From Deltaproteobacteria bacterium (lineage in GTDB: Bacteria > Myxococcota_A > UBA796 > UBA2385): 64,000 bases of DNA. Positions within the stretch are counted from its first letter, which is position 1. Each line of letters begins with the position of its first letter. The notes beneath the pieces are model-generated. The model saw only the letters and a list, made by a program, of their open reading frames with translations, did not search any database and was not told the origin of the DNA. Positions 37,091 through 45,449 of this stretch are shown in pieces. Position numbers and translations under genes: made by a program. Where the stretch lies: contig JAGYJW010000010.1 of assembly GCA_018401435.1 (NCBI GenBank), positions 62,001 to 126,000 of the forward strand. The letters are read 5' to 3'.

Positions 37091-37324
37091 TCAAGGCTTC
37101 GGGGCGCAGTGGCGGGGGGCTGCGCCGCGTCGCGCAGTGGACAGTCTGCCACAGGTGCACCATGGACATTGCTTGAGTCGGGGTCTTTGATCCATTGGCG
37201 ACGGTATGGCAAATAAGTGTGGTTGAAAGCGAGTTACCGAGATGGCTCGCCGGCGGAACGCAGCGGGTGTGCCGCGGAGCGGCCCGCCGAAGTCAGCTAT
37301 GGGCTCCCGAAATCTGGAGGTTTC

Positions 37325-38785
37325 ATGCGTGTTCCCGCCCCGATCCTGGTCGCGCTCGGTCTTGCCGGAAGCGTTTCTGCTTATGCCGCCCCACAAGGCC
37401 TCGTCACCGTGCTCCACGCCGAGGGCGCCACCCCCGAGAGCAGCCTCACCCTCCGCTGCTTGTCGCCCGAGCTCGTCGATGGTCTCGCGTCCCAGGTCAA
37501 GGGCGCGCGCATTCGGCAGTATGACTGCGGGACTCCCGGTCTGGCCCCAAACTGGAAGATCCAGCGGCACGGCATGCGGGGCTTCTACGAGCTGCGCAAC
37601 GACGCGACCGGCCTCTGCATGGACTCCACCGCCCCCCACCCTGGCGCGCCGATCGTCCAGTGGCCCTGCCATGGCGGGGAAAACCAGGCCTGGCGCCTGC
37701 TGCCCTATCTGAAAGCAGGTGCAGCCACGCGTTTTCTGATCCAGCGCCCCTACTTCCTGCAAACACTCTGCCTCAAAGGCGACCGGGACGAACTCAACCC
37801 CTTCCGGGGGGGGGGCCCCGTCGGCACACTGCCCGGCTACCGCAACGGCGACGGCTACGCCATCAGCAGCTGCGAGGTAGGCAACGACGGGAAAGACCCG
37901 ATTTCCCCTTCGCTCTTCCGAGCGGTCGGTGTGGGTTTCCTGATGGGCACCTACGGAATCCGCGACCTTGATCCCAAAGGCAAGGTCATCGGTCGCGAAA
38001 AGAACGGCGAAGTCGCCCTGCACAGCCGGAGCGGCACGATGGAGGCCCTGGTCAGGGGCGGGGTGGGCAGCGGCGACCTCTGGGAGTTCGTGCCCTTCTC
38101 GACCAACGCGACGAGCGCGCCGTCCCACTGGCAGATCCGTCACGTCGACACCAACACCTGCCTGGTTGACCGCGATGGCCGCGCCATCCTCGACAACTGC
38201 ATGGCAAGCGCCGACCGCCGCTGGACCGTTGGCCCCGCAACGAGTGGCACCTCGACGGACTTCACCCTGAAGAACCAATCCAGTGGGAAGTTCCTGGTTC
38301 GAAGCCCGGAAGGCTCCTTGGGCCTGAGCGCCGCCGCGGGTGAGCCCGCCATCTGGGAGCTGGAGGTCACCGGGGCGGATTGGGCCATCCACGGTGGATG
38401 GTCGCCGGGGATCCCGCTCTACCAGGAGGACCTGCAGCCCGCGCCGCCGCCGCCCCCGCCGCTGCCCTACCAGCGCCCGGGCGGCGATCTCAACTGGGAC
38501 CAGGCCGAGGCGATCTGCCGGGATCAAGGCGCGTCCCTTTGCACCTGGGACGACGTCTGCCCCGGGGGCCAGCCCGGGACGGAACCGCGGGTGGGGATCC
38601 TGGCCGGGGATGTGTGGATGCCGGTCGGGGACGCTCACAACAACTGGATCTCCGTCGGCGACGCCTACCCCGAGCGCCTGTGCCGTCCCCACGGTGAGCT
38701 GGGCGGCCTGCCGGCCTGGGGAACCACGACCGGGCCGCAGGCCGTCACGGGGGTCCCGGCTGCCATGGCCTGCTGCAGGCGCTGA
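37325..38785 (+). CDS. Secreted ricin-type (beta-trefoil) lectin-like protein
   Basis: 486 residues from the ATG at 37325 with GGAGG at 37316-37320. Sec signal peptide (VPAPILVALGLAGSVSAYA). Repeated blocks typical of ricin B chains follow: GLCMDSTAPHPGAPIVQWPCHGGENQAWRLL region (about 97-128), DTNTCLVDRDGRAILDNC with DRRW, and SSGKFLV. Gln-x-Trp motifs are loose, so sugar binding is plausible, not certain. A Pro-rich linker near residue 375 leads to a C-terminal Cys-containing domain (QAEAICRDQGASLCTWDDVC, ACCRR). Possibly an extracellular carbohydrate-binding protein. Confidence 0.78.
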   Translation: MRVPAPILVALGLAGSVSAYAAPQGLVTVLHAEGATPESSLTLRCLSPELVDGLASQVKGARIRQYDCGTPGLAPNWKIQRHGMRGFYELRNDATGLCMDSTAPHPGAPIVQWPCHGGENQAWRLLPYLKAGAATRFLIQRPYFLQTLCLKGDRDELNPFRGGGPVGTLPGYRNGDGYAISSCEVGNDGKDPISPSLFRAVGVGFLMGTYGIRDLDPKGKVIGREKNGEVALHSRSGTMEALVRGGVGSGDLWEFVPFSTNATSAPSHWQIRHVDTNTCLVDRDGRAILDNCMASADRRWTVGPATSGTSTDFTLKNQSSGKFLVRSPEGSLGLSAAAGEPAIWELEVTGADWAIHGGWSPGIPLYQEDLQPAPPPPPPLPYQRPGGDLNWDQAEAICRDQGASLCTWDDVCPGGQPGTEPRVGILAGDVWMPVGDAHNNWISVGDAYPERLCRPHGELGGLPAWGTTTGPQAVTGVPAAMACCRR

Positions 38786-38797
38786 AGCCCGCCCCCA

Positions 38798-38822
38798 CCG
38801 CAGGGCCCGCGGGCCCGTGCGG
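38798..38822. terminator. Strong hairpin between convergent genes
   Basis: CCGCA-GGGCCC (38798-38808) pairs with GGGCCC-TGCGG (38811-38822, one bulged G), leaving a two-base loop. It lies just after the ricin-like gene's stop and just after the end of the convergent lipoprotein gene, so it could end transcription from both sides. There is no T tract. Confidence 0.55.
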
Positions 38823-38824
38823 CA

Positions 38825-39175
38825 TCAGTCTGCGGTGAAGTCCGCGGCGTCGAAGACCAGCGCCACATTGGCCTGGTAGCTGCCGTCCTTCTCCAAGGTC
38901 ACGTCCTGGCTGACGCTGACCCCGTTCCAGGTGACGCGCACCGTGTAGTCGCCGGGCTCCCCCACGCCGTAGGGGCCGCAGCCAAAGCTGGCTTCGGGGT
39001 CGGTGACGCCGTTCTCGCAGGGCTCGAAGTCGCCGCTGCCGGCCACGGCCCACTCAGCCTCAGCCGTCTCGTCCATATCCACCAGGATCACGTCGATGGG
39101 GCCCTCGTGGGCGGGGCAGCCGGCCAACAGGGCGAAGAAGGGGACCGCGAGCAGGGTTCTTGCAGACAGGGTCAT
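38825..39175 (-). CDS. Small hypothetical lipoprotein
   Basis: 116 residues from the ATG at 39175; an in-frame upstream start would spoil the signal. Lipoprotein signal MTLSARTLLAVPFFALLAGC (Cys20). The mature part holds an acidic Asp/Glu-rich segment, two Cys and a beta-sandwich-like end (GDYTVRVTWNGVSVSQDVTLEKDGS) resembling a carboxypeptidase-regulatory or similar Ig-like fold. No specific family. Confidence 0.72.
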   Translation of the reverse strand: MTLSARTLLAVPFFALLAGCPAHEGPIDVILVDMDETAEAEWAVAGSGDFEPCENGVTDPEASFGCGPYGVGEPGDYTVRVTWNGVSVSQDVTLEKDGSYQANVALVFDAADFTAD

Positions 39176-39207
39176 GGGGGTCTCCAGGGGCGGGGCTGGG
39201 ACGGCGA

Positions 39208-39789
39208 TCAGCGCCGTCTCTTCGATCTCTTTTGGCCTGGGGCAAGGGCGGGCGGTTGGCCTTCGCGCCATTGTCCGCTTTGCAGGTCGTCAAGCTGGTA
39301 GGGGCCCAGGCAGAAGCGCACCAGGCGCAGGGTGGGATGGCCCACCGCGGCGGTCATGCGGCGGACCTGCCGGTTCATGCCCTCGGTGATGAAGAGCTCC
39401 AGCCAGCAGTCGGGCACGGACTTGCGGAAGCGCACGGGCGGATCGCGGGGCCAGAGCGGGGGCGGATCGATGCGGCGCACCCGGGCGGGGCGAGTGGTCT
39501 GGCCCTGGATGTCCACACCGCGGGCCAGGGCCTGCAAGGCGCCGTCCTCGGGCAGGCCCTCCACCTGCACCCAGTAGCCCTTCTCCTTGTCGAAGCGGGG
39601 GTGGGCGAGGTGGTGCTGCACGGCGCCATCGTCGGTGAGCACCACCAGGCCCTCGCTGTCGCGATCCAGGCGGCCGGCCGGGTAGACCCCGGGCACGTCC
39701 ACGAGGTCGGCCAGCGTAGGGCGACCGCCCGCGTCGGTGAACTGGCAGAGCACGCCGTAGGGCTTGTTGACGAGCAGGACGCGGGCCAG
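39208..39789 (-). CDS. rluE: 23S rRNA pseudouridine synthase, RluE/RsuA family
   Basis: Family blocks run from VNKPYGVLCQFTD to the end: GRLDRDSEGLVVLTDDG with the catalytic Asp, KGYWVQVEG, EGMNRQVRRMTAAVGHPTLRLVR. The RluE start is essential and lies before the only GTG (39753), yet the frame has no ATG or GTG between an upstream TAG and that point. A CTG at 39789 has a good ribosome site (GAGGGAG, 39801-39795, five bases away) and gives LARVLLVNKPYG, exactly the usual N-terminus. Hence a CTG start of 193 residues is proposed; a missing upstream base is the alternative. RluE modifies U2457 of 23S rRNA in E. coli. Confidence 0.88.
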   Translation of the reverse strand: MARVLLVNKPYGVLCQFTDAGGRPTLADLVDVPGVYPAGRLDRDSEGLVVLTDDGAVQHHLAHPRFDKEKGYWVQVEGLPEDGALQALARGVDIQGQTTRPARVRRIDPPPLWPRDPPVRFRKSVPDCWLELFITEGMNRQVRRMTAAVGHPTLRLVRFCLGPYQLDDLQSGQWREGQPPALAPGQKRSKRRR

Positions 39790-39882
39790 GGGGGCTCCCT
39801 CAGGGTGGGCACAGGGCCGCTATTCCGACCGGCAGCCGGCCGCACGGGATAGGCTTGCCCGCCCCTTGCCCCGGAGTCCCCC

Positions 39883-40347
39883 ATGCCCCGCCACTGGCTG
39901 ATCAAGAGCGAGCCCGACGTCTACTCCATCGACGATCTGCAGCGCGATGGCAGCACCTGCTGGGAGGGGATCCGCAATTACCAGGCCAGAAACTATATTC
40001 GCGACGATATGGCCGAGGGCGACCTCGCGATCTACTACCACTCGCGGTCCAAGCCCCCTGCCGCGGTGGGCATCGCCCGGGTCAGCCGCGCCGGCTACCC
40101 CGACCACCACGCCTGGCAGGCGGATCACGACTACTTCGACCCCAAGGCCAGCCCCGACAACCCCATCTGGATGATGATGGACGTGGCCTTTTTCGAGCGT
40201 TTCGCCCAACCCATCAGCCTGGCCCAACTCAAGGCGGATCCGGCCCTGGAGGGCATGCTGGTCACCCAGAAGGGGCAGCGGCTGAGCGTGCAGCCGGTGG
40301 AGCCCGTCCATTTCGACCGGGTGGTCGCCCTCGGTCGCGGGGGCTGA
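39883..40347 (+). CDS. EVE-domain protein (Thyn1-like)
   Basis: 154 residues from ATG. It follows the EVE family over its full length: HWLIKSEPDVYSIDDL, WEGIRNYQARNYIR, GDLAIYYHS, GIARVS, YFDP and the final PVEPVHFDRV. EVE domains are PUA-like and bind modified bases in DNA or RNA. Stand-alone copies of this size are common. It is divergent from rluE, with about 93 bases between them. Full length. Confidence 0.95.
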   Translation: MPRHWLIKSEPDVYSIDDLQRDGSTCWEGIRNYQARNYIRDDMAEGDLAIYYHSRSKPPAAVGIARVSRAGYPDHHAWQADHDYFDPKASPDNPIWMMMDVAFFERFAQPISLAQLKADPALEGMLVTQKGQRLSVQPVEPVHFDRVVALGRGG

Positions 40348-40351
40348 GCCA

Positions 40352-41437
40352 GTGGGGGCGCCCCGTCGGGACGCGGTGCTGGACGCCATGCGCAGCCTCG
40401 CCATCCTGTTGATGGCCGGCAGCCACGTCACCCGCCTAGTGCCCGATGCCCTGTGGCCGCCCTGGGGCCGTCTGGTCATGCTGATCGAGCCCTACACCCA
40501 GGCCCTGTTCTTGGGTTTGGTGGGGGCCAGCCTGGTGCACTCCTCCCAAGCCACGCTGGCCCGGGGCGGCAGCCGGTCGGCCTGGATGGGGGCGCGCCTC
40601 ACGCGCATGGGCCAGCTCTTCCTGTTGAGCCTGGTGGTCTTCTGGCTGGAGCGCGGCCCCCAGTGGCCCCACGGCATCGTCTCTACGGGAATCCTCGCCC
40701 TGATTGCTGGCGCCATCGCCATCTTCACCGTGACCGTGGCGGCGCCGGCCCCCCTGGCCACCACGGCGGCGGTGACCGCGGCCCTCTGCGCCCTGTCTGC
40801 GGGGTTGGACCTGGGTGGCATCGAGGTGCTGGCCATCAACGCGGGCAATGGCCCGCTTCTGCCCACGGCGCTCCATTGCGGCCTGGGGGCGACGGCGGTG
40901 CTGGCCTGGGGGCGCTGGGGTCGCAGGGCGGGGGTGGCCTTGCTGGTGCTGGGCGCGGCCTGTGTGGCTCTGTCCCTCAGCCTCGCCTCCTTTCACGACC
41001 TGCTGAACGAGCCCCTCGGCCGCAGCCTTCACCGGCTGCAGTTCCAGGGGCGGGGGCACGGGCCGCAGATCACCCTGGACATGCTGCAAGGCAAGGCCCT
41101 GAAGACCACGAAGGCCAGCTACTTCAACCCCCGGCCCACCCTGGTGCCCCTGGTCGCGGGCATGGGTCTGTGGACCTATGTGCTGCTGGCGCCCCTGCGC
41201 AAACTATGGGACAAGACGGGGCGCAGCCTGCTGTTGATCGGGCGGTACAGCTTGGGAACCTACCTCTTCCATCTCGCCCTGATCGCGGTCCCTGTGCTTG
41301 TCTTTGGCAAGAACCCGCCCTTTGCCTCGGCCCAGGTGGGCCTGGCCTATTTTGGCTTCGTGGTGCTGGCCTGCTATGGCTTCGCCGCCTTTCGACAGTG
41401 GCAGGAGGACCGCAAGCGGGCAGGTCGCGGGCGCTGA
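40352..41437 (+). CDS. Multi-pass membrane acyltransferase-like protein (DUF1624/HGSNAT or acyltransferase-3 type)
   Basis: 361 residues from a GTG four bases after the EVE stop. It opens with RRDAVLDAMRSLAILLMAGSHVTR, the typical start of membrane acyltransferases with a catalytic His in the first helix (SHV). About ten hydrophobic helices follow, and the end (RYSLGTYLFHLALIAVPVLVFG) matches the last helices of this superfamily. Such proteins acetylate sugars or lipids at the membrane. The exact family is unsure because the conserved middle is weak. Co-transcription with the EVE gene is likely. Confidence 0.72.
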   Translation: MGAPRRDAVLDAMRSLAILLMAGSHVTRLVPDALWPPWGRLVMLIEPYTQALFLGLVGASLVHSSQATLARGGSRSAWMGARLTRMGQLFLLSLVVFWLERGPQWPHGIVSTGILALIAGAIAIFTVTVAAPAPLATTAAVTAALCALSAGLDLGGIEVLAINAGNGPLLPTALHCGLGATAVLAWGRWGRRAGVALLVLGAACVALSLSLASFHDLLNEPLGRSLHRLQFQGRGHGPQITLDMLQGKALKTTKASYFNPRPTLVPLVAGMGLWTYVLLAPLRKLWDKTGRSLLLIGRYSLGTYLFHLALIAVPVLVFGKNPPFASAQVGLAYFGFVVLACYGFAAFRQWQEDRKRAGRGR

Positions 41438-41534
41438 GGACAGAGCGGATAGACGACACCAGGCCCCATTTCGGAAGGAGCGGCGGGAGCGGCTGTCTCG
41501 TTCACAATCCTCTCTGGTTGCGGCGACGGCGAGG

Positions 41535-41876
41535 ATGGCAGGGGGACGGGCCCCTATGGCGCTGCAGGGGGTGGAATCCATCAAGAACCAGCTACTCCCC
41601 GGCATCACGGCACACCCCGCCCCAGCCGCTGGAGGCTCCACCCGGGCCGGCCACATCAACCTGCCTGGGCGGGTCGACTTTGGGCCCTTGGCCTTCATCG
41701 GCCTCCACCGACTGGGCAAGGGCTGGGTGGGCCGCTGCGCCCTCCGCGCAGAGCGCCTGCAGGCCCAGATGCTGCGGCACATCGAAGACCCGCTCCCAGC
41801 CTACGGCGACCGGGTGCTGGGGGGCGCGTGGGACGAGCGGCGGCCCGCGATCCCTGCGCGGTCGGCTTGGAGCTGA
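41535..41876 (+). CDS. Hypothetical short protein
   Basis: 113 residues from ATG. The support is codon usage: almost every third base is G or C from 41535 on, whereas the same open frame upstream has poor third-base bias. The C-terminal half (VDFGPLAFIGLHRLGKGWVGRC) looks like a folded domain; I recognise no family. The 97 bases before it show no clear promoter. It could instead be a remnant of a longer gene, since it lies in a loose stretch between an acyltransferase-like gene and the CNB pair. Confidence 0.4.
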   Translation: MAGGRAPMALQGVESIKNQLLPGITAHPAPAAGGSTRAGHINLPGRVDFGPLAFIGLHRLGKGWVGRCALRAERLQAQMLRHIEDPLPAYGDRVLGGAWDERRPAIPARSAWS

Positions 41877-41970
41877 TCCCCCGCAGGCCCCGGTCTCATG
41901 GATACGCGGAAGGTGTCGGCGATAGGCGGTTTCCCCGTGATGGGCTGCCCGACAGGTTAGGCGGTGCCCG

Positions 41971-42528
41971 ATGCACGCCTCCGACGCCAAAGTCCAGATT
42001 CTCACTGATCAGCTGGCCGCACTGCCGCCCTTCCGGGCGGTCGCGCGCAACGACCTGCTCTCGTTGGCTCGGCGGGGCGCGCTTCGGCCCATGGCAGCGG
42101 GCGAGCTGGTGGTCTCCTTTGGCGAGCGACCCACCGAAGTGTCCATCGTGCTCAGCGGCAGCCTTCATCACGTCGGCCCGGACGGAAAACCCGGGGCGGT
42201 GTCGGCGCGTCCGGGCGACTGCGCGGGCATCACCAGCGTGTTCACCCGCTCCGGCCCCGCCATGCGAAGCCTGGTCGCGGGCCCTGGCACCACCTGCTTG
42301 GTCTTCGAGTCGGCCTGGCTATCCGAACAACGCGGCAACAACGCGGTGGTGGCCCTCGAGCTGGCCAGCCTCGGCGATCTGACGCGGCGCATGCGGGCAA
42401 GCAACCTGGACGCCAAGCGGGTGCTGCACAACGCGGCCCAGGACGCGGACCCAGCGGCATTGGCCGACCGGGCCGACGGCGGCGGTCTGATGGGCCGGCT
42501 GCGCGCGCTCTTCGGAGGCAGCCGATGA
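41971..42528 (+). CDS. Cyclic-nucleotide-binding-like domain protein (first of a pair)
   Basis: 185 residues from ATG. Residues about 15-130 resemble a CNB domain: LAALPPFRAVARNDLLSLARRG, then AAGELVVSFGERPTEVSIVLSGSLHHV. The phosphate-binding cassette is replaced by RPGDCAGITSVF, so ligand binding is doubtful. The tail is helical with a basic end (GRLRALFGGSR) and has no HTH. It is coupled to the next CNB-like gene by a 4-base overlap, so the two may form a heteromer. Confidence 0.75.
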   Translation: MHASDAKVQILTDQLAALPPFRAVARNDLLSLARRGALRPMAAGELVVSFGERPTEVSIVLSGSLHHVGPDGKPGAVSARPGDCAGITSVFTRSGPAMRSLVAGPGTTCLVFESAWLSEQRGNNAVVALELASLGDLTRRMRASNLDAKRVLHNAAQDADPAALADRADGGGLMGRLRALFGGSR

Positions 42529-43157
42529 CCCTCGACGACCTGCTTCGGCTCTGCGAGCGCCTGCTGGATGACCTGGACGTGCGGGGGGCCTCGGCCCGTG
42601 GCCTGGCGGTCGCGATGGGCCTGGGTGAGCACGTGGTCCTGGCGCCGGGCCAGACCCTCTTCACCGAGGACGAAGTCAACGACGCGATCTATGTGCTGCT
42701 CACCGGACGGGTGCAGCTGCTGCTCAACGACACGCGGGGCGTGGCGCGCCACCTCGTTGACCTCGACGCGCCCGCCCTGGTGGGACAGGTCGGCATCATC
42801 GAGCGCTCGCCGCGCGACGCAACATGCAGGGCCACCGCCCAACATAGGGCGGGGCTTGTGCGCCTCGACCGAGACCTGGTCACACTGACCTACAGCCGCC
42901 CCGATGAGGTGGGCGCCGCGGTTCGGCGTGCCATTGGCGCCAGCATGTTGCAACGGCTTGCCGCCGTGCACACGAATCTGTCGCCCCTCAAGTCCCCGGC
43001 GCGGCCGCCGGTGCTCGCCGAAGCGTCCCCCCCCGATCCCGACCTCGCCTGGCTGTCGGGGGCGATCGGCGATTGGGCCATCAACGCCGACGGGCTGGAC
43101 GAGATGGAGGTGGTCCAGACCCACGACCGCCCTCCCCCGCGGTCACGGGACCGGTGA
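42525..43157 (+). CDS. Cyclic-nucleotide-binding-like domain protein (second of a pair)
   Basis: 210 residues; the ATG overlaps the previous stop (ATGA). The CNB domain is clearer than in its neighbour: LAPGQTLFTEDEVNDAIYVLLTGRVQLLL, then ALVGQVGIIERSPRDATCRATAQHRAGLVRLD. The cassette region VGQVGIIERSPRDAT is close to the F-G-E-x-A-x-x-x-x-x-R-A-A pattern, but Glu is replaced by Gln. A helical region and an acidic disordered tail follow. There is no DNA-binding part. Function unknown; it likely acts with the preceding protein. Confidence 0.8.
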   Translation: MTLDDLLRLCERLLDDLDVRGASARGLAVAMGLGEHVVLAPGQTLFTEDEVNDAIYVLLTGRVQLLLNDTRGVARHLVDLDAPALVGQVGIIERSPRDATCRATAQHRAGLVRLDRDLVTLTYSRPDEVGAAVRRAIGASMLQRLAAVHTNLSPLKSPARPPVLAEASPPDPDLAWLSGAIGDWAINADGLDEMEVVQTHDRPPPRSRDR

Positions 43158-43197
43158 CGCGGCGCGACGGCGACGGGTGCTTCGGCCCCTCGCCGCC

Positions 43198-43725
43198 TCA
43201 GCGCCCGGCTCGGGCCTCCAGGTAGGCGACGGAGCGATCGGCCAAGGCCTGCAGCGCGGCCACCTCCTCCTCCGAGAACTCCCGAGGGGTGGTGCCCAGA
43301 ACGCAAAGGGTGCCCAGCGCATGCCCTTTGCTCGTGATCAGCGGGATGCCGAGATAGCACCGCACGCCGTCCTGGGTGACGAGCGGGTTGTTGGAGACAC
43401 GGTCATCCAACGTCGCATCGGGTACGATGAAGGGCTGCTTGCTCTCCACCGCGAAGCGGCAGAAGGCCCACTCCCCCGGCGTGCCTCCCGCGTCCTCCAG
43501 CCAGCCCGAGAGGCCATGCGACGCGGCGAAGTGCTGGGCGCTGTCCAGCACGATGCTGATCAGGCTGACCGGCAGCCCAAACTGCGCCGCAGCGTCGGTG
43601 GTCGTGGCCTCCAGCTGGGCGTCCGCGTCGCGCTGGAGCAGGTTGAGGTCGCCGATCTCGATCAGGCGGGACAGCTCTTCGTCGGTGATGGGCGGCAGGG
43701 CGCCGGCTTGCTGGGTGGGGGTCAT
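43198..43725 (-). CDS. GAF-domain protein
   Basis: 175 residues; the ATG overlaps the stop of the upstream small gene (ATGA). Almost the whole chain is a GAF domain: an N-terminal helix (LIEIGDLNLLQRDADAQLEATTTDAAAQFG), then PVSLISIVLD, WAFCRFAVESKQPFIVPDATLDDR and CYLGIPLITSKGHALGTLCVLG. GAF domains bind small ligands or chromophores and signal to fused or separate partners; here no output domain is attached. The Cys in FCRF occupies a site used for redox or chromophore binding in some relatives, which is only suggestive. Confidence 0.9.
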   Translation of the reverse strand: MTPTQQAGALPPITDEELSRLIEIGDLNLLQRDADAQLEATTTDAAAQFGLPVSLISIVLDSAQHFAASHGLSGWLEDAGGTPGEWAFCRFAVESKQPFIVPDATLDDRVSNNPLVTQDGVRCYLGIPLITSKGHALGTLCVLGTTPREFSEEEVAALQALADRSVAYLEARAGR

Positions 43726-44051
43726 CGGACACCTCCGGCTGCGCTGGAGCGGGCCTTCAAGCGCTGCTTTCGTTCCAGAAGATCGAAGGTCTGGCAGCGA
43801 ATCCAGAAGGAGTTGCCCAGCACACCCACCAAGCCGCCCTGCCGGGAGAGCTGCTCGGCCACCCGAATGAGGTCGGTGATGCTGAGCTGCTGGGCAGAGG
43901 GGTCCACGCCAACGGAGCGACAGGCGGGGCGCCAGGCCGCCTCTGCGCCTTGGGCGCCCAGCACGCGGCTCAACTGCGCGAGGGCGTCAGCGGGTTTGGG
44001 ACCTCGCAGGCCGTAGCCGTCAAGCTCCCGATCTTCGAGCACTGCAGTCAT
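43722..44051 (-). CDS. Small hypothetical protein coupled to the GAF gene
   Basis: 109 residues from the ATG at 44051; the frame is open far upstream but that part is non-coding and antisense to the IS remnant. It is soluble, with a mixed helical composition (ADALAQLSRVLGAQGAEAAWRPACRSVGV, ITDLIRVAEQLSRQGGLVGVLGNSFWIRCQTFDLLERKQRLK). The block LIRVAEQLSRQGGLVGVLGNSF suggests a helix-strand-helix fold. No family recognised. The ATGA overlap predicts it acts with the GAF protein. Confidence 0.7.
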   Translation of the reverse strand: MTAVLEDRELDGYGLRGPKPADALAQLSRVLGAQGAEAAWRPACRSVGVDPSAQQLSITDLIRVAEQLSRQGGLVGVLGNSFWIRCQTFDLLERKQRLKARSSAAGGVR

Positions 44052-44394
44052 GGAGACCCCAGAGGGAGGGTAGGCCCTCCACCTATGCCGACGGCCGACA
44101 TCAAGCATTACTACGCCGTTACATGACGGACAATCCGCGGGATGGCAGCCTCTGCCGCGGCAGGCGAGGGCCGGCTCGCGACCGACCCCGCCGATGCCCA
44201 CAGCTCCGCTGGCATCCATGGGAAGTGTGGGTCGGGCAAGTAGCGTCTCCATCGCGACGGTAGTGCCGTTGCCCTTGCACAGGGAATCATGCCGGATCGG
44301 GGTAGATGGTGGCGTATCCGAGGACGGGCCACCCGTGAGAGAGGGTCTTGCTTTGGGCCTTGGCTTGGCGGGCCTTGGGGCCTGTGCATCGGCG
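44052..44394. other. Gene-poor stretch beside the IS remnant
   Basis: No convincing gene: the open frames here have poor third-base bias and no known motifs. Around 44091-44117 the base composition is less GC-rich than average. It contains the upstream region of the GAF operon, so its promoter should be here, but I see no clear -35/-10 pair. Confidence 0.5.
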
Positions 44395-44790
44395 GTAGAG
44401 GGCCTTCCGTATGTCGTCAGGCGCGGTGCGTATTCTTGATGTGTGGCAGCCGGGGCCGTCGGAGCACATTGAAGACACGGTGACTGGGCCCTGCACCGAC
44501 GGCCTTGGCGAAGGCGTGGAGGATGCGCGCGAAGGTTGGCAGGTTGACCATGTCGTGAAGCCACCAGAGCGTCTCGCCGGTTTCGGGCTGGACGAATGCC
44601 GAGAACTGCGCGGACTCGAAGCGGTGCCAGCCGAGCGCGATGGGGCGTAATCCGGGCCGGCCAGCGGCGGCGTTGGCAGCTGCCTGGGGTGTCGCCGAGG
44701 CGAAGCAGGGGTTCCGGACCCAATCTGACCGCCGGGCAACGCCGGGGCGCCTCTCGGTCGCCCACCGCCGTAGCTTCGCAGAAGCCCAGC
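44395..44790 (-). pseudogene. IS630-like transposase remnant
   Basis: One minus frame reads RPIALGWHRFESAQFSAFVQPETGETLWW, FARILHAFAKAVG and HRVFNVL, which follows the DDE core of IS630-type transposases (phe-val-x-pro-x-thr-gly-glu, then the helix before the second Asp). Near 44470 coding shifts to another frame that continues SDGPGCHTSRIRTAPDDI, the equivalent of the D-x-A-G-W-H-x-S segment. The first catalytic Asp region and the final Glu region are missing or unrecognisable, and terminal repeats were not found. It is a decayed fragment; limits are approximate. Confidence 0.6.
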
Positions 44791-45134
44791 GCAGCCCCGC
44801 GCTGTGCCCTCGCCTGCGAGAACCGCCATGCCCGGCCCCGCCTTTCACCGCCACCTCCCCGCCTCCCGCGACGCCGCCACCCTATCTCGGCGCGTTCGAC
44901 CTCGAAGTCCGGCCGCAGCCTCACCACACGATGCCCTTTGGATTGGGTGCACCTTGCCCTTCAGGCGGTCGAGTCCGTCTCGGGTCCCCGATGACAGCGC
45001 GCGCCCCGCAGCCATGGCGGTCAGTCGGTAGCCGGCGGCGGACGCGGACGACGGGCAGACGGGCAGACGGGCCACCGGGCGCATCCGACGCGATCACCCG
45101 GCGACAGGCGATTGTTCATGGTCGCGCGAACCGC
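44791..45134. other. Stretch without a recognisable gene
   Basis: Between the IS630 remnant and the split winged-helix gene there are only weak open frames on both strands with no motif or codon bias that would support a gene. Part of it may be eroded transposon sequence. Confidence 0.45.
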
Positions 45135-45433
45135 TCAGCCCAAGCTGATCCGCCCCTCGGCCAGGTCCAGGTGCGCGGCAAGGGCGTCGACATCGGGGGC
45201 CAGGGCGCGCTCCAGTCCCGGCACCCACCCCGACAGGGGCTGGATCTGCACCGTGACCCGGCCCCTGGTGGCCTTCTGGGTCCACAGGGCCACCACCTGG
45301 CCCCGGTGCAGCACGGTGGCGCGCACATCGGCGGCCTTGGCCCAGACCTCGGGCCGCTCGGCCTCGACGGGCACGGTCCAGCTCTTGTCTTTGTGGCTCA
45401 TCAGCAGGGTGTCGAACTTGCCCAGCAGCCGGG
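45135..45433 (-). pseudogene. Winged-helix DNA-binding protein (HTH_42 family), C-terminal fragment
   Basis: The last 99 or so codons of the gene broken by the insertion element: LLGKFDTLLMSHKDKSWTVP, then VRATVLHRGQVVALWTQKATRGRVTVQIQPLSGWVPG. HTH_42 proteins normally have LLGxFDxLLxxxxDRxxLVP followed by such a beta domain, so this is the true end of the gene at 46655-47511. It includes one copy of the 10-bp target duplication (45424-45433). It has no start of its own and is probably not expressed. Confidence 0.9.
45424..45433 (+). repeat. Target-site duplication, left copy
   Basis: AGCAGCCGGG directly left of the element's inverted repeat; identical to 46655-46664. Confidence 0.95.
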
Positions 45434-45449
45434 CAGGGCGATCGCATCT
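45434..45449 (+). repeat. Terminal inverted repeat, left
   Basis: CAGGGCGATCGCATCT; pairs with 46639-46654 with one mismatch. Its last bases overlap the stop codon of the transposase. Confidence 0.95.
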
